NCBI GenBank assembly: GCA_003232155.1
Contig: QILY01000144.1
Span: 1 to 13,366 of the forward strand
Source: Maribacter sp.
GTDB lineage: Bacteria > Bacteroidota > Bacteroidia > Flavobacteriales > Flavobacteriaceae
Reading direction: 5' to 3'
DNA: 13,366 nt
Made by a program: the position numbers and the translations under genes. Below are positions 8,024-13,366 of the stretch, in pieces. The notes below the pieces were generated by a model that searched no databases, was not told the origin of the DNA, and saw nothing but the letters and a program-made list of their open reading frames with translations. Within the stretch, counting starts at the first letter, position 1. Every line of letters starts with the position of its first letter.

Positions 8024-8041
8024 TAGTACTAATTATTTTTT

Positions 8042-8791
8042 ATGTTAAAAGAAGAGAGGCAACAAACTATTTTGAGTGAAGTTGCACTACATAATAGGGT
8101 GTTGCTTACTGATATTGCTGAAATTTTAGAAGTGTCGATTGATACAGTTCGCCGCGATGTAAAAGAACTTGATGCAGAAAATAAATTACGTAAAGTACAT
8201 GGAGGGGCTATTTCGCTTGGTTTTACAAATCAGAGTAAACGAAATACCAATACGTACGCTTTAGAGCAAAAAATTGTGATTGCAGAAAAAGCAAGCCATT
8301 TATTGAGGAACGGAGGTGTGATTTTTATAGATGGTGGTACCACCTGTTTGGAGTTAGCAAGATTGATTCCTGATGATTTACAATTGACCTGTTTTACATT
8401 GAGTCTTCCTGTGGCCTTTGAACTATTGAACAAACCCAATGTTGAGGTTATCTTTATAGGCGGTAAAATCTCAAAAGATGCTCAAATTTCAATGGGTGCC
8501 AATGCTGTTCATAATTTATCCGAAATCAATGTAGATTACAGTTTTATAGGTACGGGCTATGTAGACGTGCTTCATGGTCTTACAGAATTTGATTGGGATA
8601 TTGTTCAAGTTAAAAAAGCAGTAATCAAAGCTGCTAAAAAAATGGTACTCTTGTGTATATCAGAAAAGTTGAACTCGCAACACCGCTTTAAAACATGCGA
8701 TATAAATGCTATTAATACTATGGTGACCGAGCTAGCACCTGAAAATAATCTTTTAAATCTATTTAGAAACCACGATATTCGTCTTTTATAA
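8042..8791 (+). CDS. DeoR/GlpR-family transcriptional regulator (copy 2)
   Basis: This is a 249-residue paralogue of the protein at 4991-5740: same length, no gaps, about 140 of 249 identical positions by hand count. Conservation is highest in the helix-turn-helix (LLTDIAEILEVSIDTVRRDVKEL, 21-43), the KVHGGAISLGF junction (51-61), LQLTCFT and TEFDWDIVQ. The stretch 62-70 after the DNA-binding domain and the sensor stretch 171-180 differ most, which would suit different ligands or partners. GGTT (98-101) is kept. The late family motif reads CISEKLNS, with Ile where most DeoR proteins have Asp. It is transcribed with murQ, which starts five bases after its stop, and divergently from nagB. It most likely senses an amino-sugar phosphate and controls nagB and its own operon. 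Confidence 0.9.
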   Translation: MLKEERQQTILSEVALHNRVLLTDIAEILEVSIDTVRRDVKELDAENKLRKVHGGAISLGFTNQSKRNTNTYALEQKIVIAEKASHLLRNGGVIFIDGGTTCLELARLIPDDLQLTCFTLSLPVAFELLNKPNVEVIFIGGKISKDAQISMGANAVHNLSEINVDYSFIGTGYVDVLHGLTEFDWDIVQVKKAVIKAAKKMVLLCISEKLNSQHRFKTCDINAINTMVTELAPENNLLNLFRNHDIRLL

Positions 8792-8796
8792 TTTCT

Positions 8797-9606
8797 ATGG
8801 ATTATATAAAAATCACTGAAACTTCTTCTAATCATGATAATTTAGAGTTGATGGATACAACATCCATCCTACAAAAAATGAATGAAGAAGATCAAAAAAT
8901 AGCTGATGCTGTTTTTTTGGTTATACCCCAGATCACCAAACTTGTTGATGCATTGACTGAACGATTTGATAAAGGAGGGCGTTTATTTTATATTGGTGCA
9001 GGAACTAGTGGAAGGTTAGGGGTTTTAGATGCCTCTGAAATTCCGCCTACTTTTGGAATGCCCCATGAAAGGGTAGTGGGACTTATTGCAGGTGGTGACT
9101 CCGCTATTCGAAAAGCAGTGGAAAATGCCGAAGATGACAGGGTACAGGCTTGGAAAGATTTAATGGAGCACCACATAAATTCTGATGATGTAGTTGTAGG
9201 TATTGCAGCTTCAGGTACTACGCCATACGTATTGGGTGGTTTGACCGATGCAAAAAAAAATGGTTTACTTACTGGAGGCATTACAAATAACCCAAGTTCG
9301 CCTTTAGCTGAATTGGCCGATATTTCTATGGCTGTTAACGTAGGCCCTGAATTTGTTACCGGAAGCACCCGTATGAAAAGTGGTACTTCACAAAAATTAG
9401 TGCTAAATATGATTTCTACGGCTCTAATGATAAAAATTGGAAGGGTTAAAGGGAATAAGATGGTCAATATGCAATTAAGCAATGACAAATTGGTTAATCG
9501 TGGTACAAGATATGTTATGGAAGGTTTAGGAATTGGCTATCAAGAAGCAGAAGAACTTCTTAAGAAGTATGGTTCAGTAAAAAAAGCTATAGATTCAAGG
9601 CGATAA
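8797..9606 (+). CDS. murQ: N-acetylmuramic acid 6-phosphate etherase
   Basis: MurQ cleaves the lactyl ether of MurNAc-6-P to give GlcNAc-6-P and D-lactate in cell-wall recycling or MurNAc use. The 269-residue protein is a single SIS (sugar isomerase) domain. GRLFYIGAGTSGRLGVLDAS (61-80) and GSTRMKSGTSQK (189-200) are the signature phosphosugar-binding segments. Glu81 in SEIPPTFG and Glu112 in VENAEDD match the spacing of the catalytic Glu83 and Glu114 of the E. coli enzyme. It is about 30 residues shorter than E. coli MurQ, mainly at the C-terminus, and looks complete. The ATG is five bases after the upstream regulator stop, so the two are one transcript. No MurNAc kinase or anhydro-MurNAc kinase is in the window, so the MurNAc-6-P source lies elsewhere. 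Confidence 0.95.
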   Translation: MDYIKITETSSNHDNLELMDTTSILQKMNEEDQKIADAVFLVIPQITKLVDALTERFDKGGRLFYIGAGTSGRLGVLDASEIPPTFGMPHERVVGLIAGGDSAIRKAVENAEDDRVQAWKDLMEHHINSDDVVVGIAASGTTPYVLGGLTDAKKNGLLTGGITNNPSSPLAELADISMAVNVGPEFVTGSTRMKSGTSQKLVLNMISTALMIKIGRVKGNKMVNMQLSNDKLVNRGTRYVMEGLGIGYQEAEELLKKYGSVKKAIDSRR

Positions 9607-9667
9607 TAGAATTTGTTTTTGTTAGGAATAGTTATAAATGCTCGACCGGACAACAGAAGCAAATTGA

Positions 9668-10795
9668 TTATTTTTTAGGAACCAATTTATAAATCCCCCT
9701 ACCCTCTATGGCTACATAGATCAGTCCATCAGGGCCTTCTTTTACATCGCGAACCCTACCTAGATTAGGCATTAGTTTTTCACGTTTAATTACTTTTGTA
9801 CCGTCCATTTCTAGACGCTCCAGATATTGAAAAGATAATGAGCCTACTAGTAAGCTCCCTTTCCAATCACCATATTTATCAGATGTTATAAACGCCATAC
9901 CGCTAGGGGCTATTGAAGGCGTCCAATAATGTATAGGTTGCTCCATACCATCCATTTTTTTCTTATCTGTTATTGATGTTCCACTATAATTAATACCATA
10001 GGTGACCATTGGCCAACCATAGTTTGCACCAGCTTTTACGATATTGATTTCATCACCACCGCGTGGACCATGTTCATGGTTCCATATAGCTCCGGTATCA
10101 GGGTGTTTTATCAAGCCTTGCGGATTTCGGTGGCCATAACTATATATAGCAGTTTTTGCATCATTCGAACCAACGAAAGGGTTGTTGTTAGGAATTCTTC
10201 CGTCATCATGTATTCTATAGATCTTTCCCCCATCACGGGTAATATCTTGCGGATTTACATCACGCGCACCACGTTCGCCAATAGAGAAATACAGATATCC
10301 GTCGTTATCAAATTCTATACGAGAGCCAAAGTGTTGTCCTTTCGTTGTATTTGGCCCTGCTTTGTATAGTAATTCATTATTAGTCAGTGAATTACCTTCT
10401 AATTTCGCACGCATTATTGCCGTATGACCTCCTTTTCCTTTTCCTTCAGAAGAGGAATATGAGATATAAATCCACTTATTGTTCTGATAATCAGGATGTA
10501 ACTCGATATCTAAGAGTCCACCTTGACCTCTTTGGTAAACTTCAGGAATATTTGAGATTTTAATTTTTTTTCCATTTTTAAAAAGAATGAGTTCGCCTGA
10601 TTTTTCGGTCACTAACATGCTACCATCTGGTAAGAACGCCATACCCCATGGAATCTGTAGCTCATCGATGAAAAGCATAGCTGAAAAAGGAACTTCAGAA
10701 GGAATATTTACTTGGTTTTTAGATTTCTGCGCGCAAGAAAAATTAAGCGTTACAACGAAAAAGCAAATAAATAACACACTATTTCTTATATCCAT
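9668..10795 (-). CDS. PQQ-dependent aldose sugar dehydrogenase-like lipoprotein
   Basis: A 375-residue exported protein of the soluble glucose/sorbosone dehydrogenase family (YliI/Asd-like beta-propeller), which oxidises aldoses to lactones outside the inner membrane using PQQ. The N-terminus has a hydrophobic signal and lipobox-like LNFSC with Cys21, so it is probably membrane-anchored. Family marks in order: IPWGMAFLPDG (48-58), GQGGLLDIELHPDY (90-103), GQHFGSRIEF (153-162) with the likely catalytic His155, GHRNPQGL (221-228), EHGPRGGDEIN (241-251), NYGWP (258-262) and GRVRDVKEGPDGLIYV (346-361). Length is normal for the family. It is convergent with murQ, 61 bases apart, with no obvious terminator hairpin between them. 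Activity with PQQ is family knowledge; some relatives have other roles. Any link to amino-sugar use is only by proximity. Confidence 0.85.
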   Translation of the reverse strand: MDIRNSVLFICFFVVTLNFSCAQKSKNQVNIPSEVPFSAMLFIDELQIPWGMAFLPDGSMLVTEKSGELILFKNGKKIKISNIPEVYQRGQGGLLDIELHPDYQNNKWIYISYSSSEGKGKGGHTAIMRAKLEGNSLTNNELLYKAGPNTTKGQHFGSRIEFDNDGYLYFSIGERGARDVNPQDITRDGGKIYRIHDDGRIPNNNPFVGSNDAKTAIYSYGHRNPQGLIKHPDTGAIWNHEHGPRGGDEINIVKAGANYGWPMVTYGINYSGTSITDKKKMDGMEQPIHYWTPSIAPSGMAFITSDKYGDWKGSLLVGSLSFQYLERLEMDGTKVIKREKLMPNLGRVRDVKEGPDGLIYVAIEGRGIYKLVPKK

Positions 10796-10825
10796 ACGTT
10801 AAAATTAATATTATTTAATGACACA

Positions 10826-10843
10826 TTAATCTAGAGAGATTAA
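10826..10843. repeat. Short perfect hairpin upstream of the sugar dehydrogenase
   Basis: TTAATCT (10826-10832) and AGATTAA (10837-10843) form a perfect 7-base inverted repeat around AGAG. It sits 31 bases upstream of the dehydrogenase start, in the 136-base divergent spacer shared with the giant repeat protein gene. It could be an operator or chance AT-rich symmetry. No consensus -7 box was found in this spacer. Confidence 0.25.
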
Positions 10844-10931
10844 ATATAAAGAGATTTTATAAGTTTAAACAATTACACTAAAAAATATTCTGGATTCCCA
10901 AATCACGGATGTTTTTGCCTAATACTAACCT

Positions 10932-13366
10932 ATGCTCCCAAAGAAACAACGTTACGCATTGTATGTAATATTATTGATAGGTATTTCAGTAGTATGTACT
11001 TCGGCCCTAGCTAATACAAAAGTTTACGAGCTAATTTCTGAAGTCGTTTCAGCAATCGATACAACTCCTAAGGAGTTATCTACTTCGAGTTCACGAAACA
11101 AAATAATCAAAAATAATACAGCTGTTGGTATAGCAGCTCCTATGTTGATGACTATCATTCAAGGGGCAGATGATACGGGTGGTTGTAGTGATAATGGTTT
11201 TACCATTGCCCGTTTTATTCTTTGTGGTGATGCCGATGACAGACTAATAAGCTTATCGGGAGGCCCATATTCAAATGTTTCATGGGAACAACTGGGTGGT
11301 TCATGTACTCCTGATACCAATGAAATATGTCCAAATACTACTAATAGTTGTTATACCCAAGTTTCTACCTCACCAACATATGATTTAGATGCAAGTGCTA
11401 TTTCAGCTACTGATGGTGCAGAGTTTAGAGTAGTAGCAGATGGTACGGTGTTTTATTTTGAAGTTATCAAAAGTACTATTACTCAAACATTCCTGAAAAC
11501 AGATTTTATATGTAATAACCCAGGTAGAATTGAACTTACGGGGCTTCCTAACAGTTATGTATTTCGTATTCGTGAGGAAGGCAATCCTACTTTTGGTCCA
11601 TATCAATCATCTTCGGTATTTTCAAATTTATCGCCCGGCAGGTACATTATAGATACTAGATTGGATATTCCAGGCGATGTTTGTGTATATGCTTATCCTG
11701 TTATAGAAATTTTTGAAGAAAATATTGATATCAATGTAACTTTTACTGATGCTTTATGTGCAGGTGAAGCCGGCAGTATTGATGTTGAGGTGCTTCCTAA
11801 CAATGTGGGCCCCTATGTTTTTACATTGCTCGATGAAAATGGTGCTGAAATTGAATTTACATCAACCCTAGCTAGCAACACGCATACATTTAGTACTGTG
11901 AGCCCTGGCACGTATTCAGTTAAAGTTGAAACAAATGAATGTCAAGAAGATATTCCCAATGGAATACCTGCGCCAATACAAGATTTGGATACTTCGGGTA
12001 ACCCTATTATTATCGGAAACGGCTTAAATCCTATTGATGTAGTGACCAATACTAATGGTGAAAGCTTTGGCTGTGCTACCATTACAAGTGTAGCTATTGA
12101 TATTTCAATAACCGGAGGGTCACCACCATATAGTTATACGGTTAGTGACGGTGGAAATTCAGGTGGTACATTCGCTTCTACCGACACCTATATGGTTCCT
12201 TCTGAAGGCACCTATACTTTTTCTATTACTGATGCTTCAGGTTGTACAGCAATAAAATCAGAATATGTTGCAGAGTTGGTACCTCCAGTAGTTTCTGCAA
12301 TTGGCGTTGATGGTACTTGTGCCAATGGCGGTGCTAGAATAGAATTTACAGTTACTGATTCTCAAGGATTTAATATTGAGTACAGGGCAGATAGCGCAGA
12401 TCCATGGAGCTCATCACAGGTTTTACCCGTTGCAGACGATACATACAACACAATAGGAATACGTTATTTTCAGGGAGGTTTTGAATGTACTTTAACATTG
12501 CCACCTGTTACGGTAAGCTCTCAAGGAAGCGTTACAGGTGCCGCATCAAGAACCCAAGATTATACCTGTATTAATGGAGGTGGTATTATTGATTTTGATG
12601 CAGGAGCTACAAGTGGAGGTTCTGGTACAGGATATCAATACAGTATAGATAATGTTACGTATCAATCAGGAACAAGTTTTACAGGCTTGGCGCCAGGCAC
12701 ATATGTACCCTATGTACGTGATGATTCAGGATGTGCCCAAGCATTGTCCCTCATTGTTATTAATAACCCAGAAGAACCTTCGGCCATTGATTTTGTACAG
12801 GATCTATTAGATTGTGCATTAGGTACTAGTAGAATTACTATTAATGTAACAAGTGGAGTTGCGATTACGCAGTATGCCATTATATCACCTATTTCATTGA
12901 CCCAACCAGGTAATGTTTTTCCTAATTTAAATTTAAATACCGCTTACCAATTTGAAATAACAGATGCAAACGGTTGCACGTACCCTGCCAATTTTACAAC
13001 TGGTGGCTTTAGTACTATACGGGCTAGAGTAAGATCTGGAGGTGATAGAAGGGTATGCCCAACTGATACAGACGGGAATGGAGCTTTCCTTGTTGATGGT
13101 TTTGCTACAGATTATGATTATACCATTACAGGTCCAGGTACATCACTTAGTGGTACCAGCAGTAATTTAGAAATTCCGATTACTGGATTAGGAGCAGGAA
13201 CCTATATCATAAATGTTACAGATAATGATACCAATTGTACCGATAGCACATCTTTAGTAATAGAAGAAGCTGCAACACTACTTTCAGTTGTTGCCAATGA
13301 GACAGCTATGAGTTGTCAAAACAATAATATAGGTAGGGTAGTAGCTGTACCTACAGGAGGTTTTGG
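10932..13366 (+). CDS. Giant secreted SprB-like repeat protein, 3' end beyond window
   Basis: The frame opens at the ATG at 10932-10934 (TAA in frame two codons upstream) and stays open for 811 codons to the right edge. Residues 1-27 form a signal peptide ending in TSALA. Residues 28-190 are a unique head with several Cys. Then come tandem beta-rich units opened by a Cys at residues 194, 276, 381, 463, 546, 628, 709 and 795, mostly 81-86 residues apart, with late signatures such as LAPGTYVPYVRDDSGCA and VPSEGTYTFSITDASGCT. This is the SprB-repeat / Ig-like style of Bacteroidota giant surface adhesins, which usually end in a gliding-motility-associated (type B) type IX secretion sorting domain. 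That end is outside the window. Likely roles are surface adhesion or gliding. It is divergent from the sugar dehydrogenase and has no evident link to the amino-sugar genes. Confidence 0.85.
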   Translation, partial: MLPKKQRYALYVILLIGISVVCTSALANTKVYELISEVVSAIDTTPKELSTSSSRNKIIKNNTAVGIAAPMLMTIIQGADDTGGCSDNGFTIARFILCGDADDRLISLSGGPYSNVSWEQLGGSCTPDTNEICPNTTNSCYTQVSTSPTYDLDASAISATDGAEFRVVADGTVFYFEVIKSTITQTFLKTDFICNNPGRIELTGLPNSYVFRIREEGNPTFGPYQSSSVFSNLSPGRYIIDTRLDIPGDVCVYAYPVIEIFEENIDINVTFTDALCAGEAGSIDVEVLPNNVGPYVFTLLDENGAEIEFTSTLASNTHTFSTVSPGTYSVKVETNECQEDIPNGIPAPIQDLDTSGNPIIIGNGLNPIDVVTNTNGESFGCATITSVAIDISITGGSPPYSYTVSDGGNSGGTFASTDTYMVPSEGTYTFSITDASGCTAIKSEYVAELVPPVVSAIGVDGTCANGGARIEFTVTDSQGFNIEYRADSADPWSSSQVLPVADDTYNTIGIRYFQGGFECTLTLPPVTVSSQGSVTGAASRTQDYTCINGGGIIDFDAGATSGGSGTGYQYSIDNVTYQSGTSFTGLAPGTYVPYVRDDSGCAQALSLIVINNPEEPSAIDFVQDLLDCALGTSRITINVTSGVAITQYAIISPISLTQPGNVFPNLNLNTAYQFEITDANGCTYPANFTTGGFSTIRARVRSGGDRRVCPTDTDGNGAFLVDGFATDYDYTITGPGTSLSGTSSNLEIPITGLGAGTYIINVTDNDTNCTDSTSLVIEEAATLLSVVANETAMSCQNNNIGRVVAVPTGGF

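Noticed and set aside
8988..9488. 166-residue open frame on the minus strand inside murQ
   Set aside because: It lies fully inside a well-recognised murQ and has no recognisable motif; it is a shadow of the coding strand.
9607..9667. Terminator between murQ and the sugar dehydrogenase
   Set aside because: No stable stem with a T run is visible in the 61-base convergent gap.
10905..10922. TTTTTGCC upstream of the giant repeat protein as another DeoR operator
   Set aside because: Only the short TTTTGC core matches, without the following T/A-rich half or a second phased TGC; chance match in AT-rich DNA.
11403..11606. Minus-strand open frame inside the giant repeat protein
   Set aside because: It is a shadow frame within a clear coding region with no protein signature.

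Overview
The window looks like a chromosomal segment of a (probably marine) member of the Flavobacteriaceae, phylum Bacteroidota. The pointers are a SusC/SusD outer-membrane pair, a NagB-PIG-L fusion protein, TAnnTTTG-type -7 promoter boxes with no Shine-Dalgarno sequences, AT-rich intergenic DNA, and a giant secreted protein built of SprB-like repeats. The genus is not decided.

Layout. 1-507 is a gene-poor edge with two hairpins, an orphan 3' coding remnant and a strong terminator. 508-4805 (minus) is a SusC-SusD operon. The SusD lipoprotein gene is intact, but the SusC reading frame is broken twice: by an apparent internal deletion with frameshift near 3060 and by an apparent single-base loss near 2734. 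4991-5740 (plus) is a DeoR-family regulator transcribed divergently from susC. 5741-5925 is a convergent gap with GC-rich hairpins. 5926-7866 (minus) is a 646-residue fusion of glucosamine-6-phosphate deaminase (NagB) with a PIG-L/LmbE deacetylase domain. 8042-8791 (plus) is a second DeoR-family regulator, about 56% identical to the first by hand count and gap-free, transcribed divergently from nagB and followed after 5 bases by murQ (8797-9606), the MurNAc-6-phosphate etherase. 9668-10795 (minus) is a lipoprotein of the PQQ-dependent aldose sugar dehydrogenase family. From 10932 to the right edge (plus) runs the open 5' part of a giant secreted Cys-bounded repeat protein.

How the genes fit together. 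MurQ turns MurNAc-6-P into GlcNAc-6-P, and NagB turns GlcN-6-P into fructose-6-P. The deacetylation between them is normally done by NagA, which is not in the window. The PIG-L half of the fusion is a plausible substitute, so the locus reads as an amino-sugar (peptidoglycan or chitin fragment) uptake and breakdown module. The two paralogous regulators face their neighbours across intergenic regions that share the motif TTTTGCNN(T/A)TTTTA, repeated in inverted or tandem phase. This suggests a common operator and a small duplicated or cross-talking regulatory circuit. This is the most distinctive feature of the window. The substrate, the MurNAc kinase and the inner-membrane transporter are not visible here.
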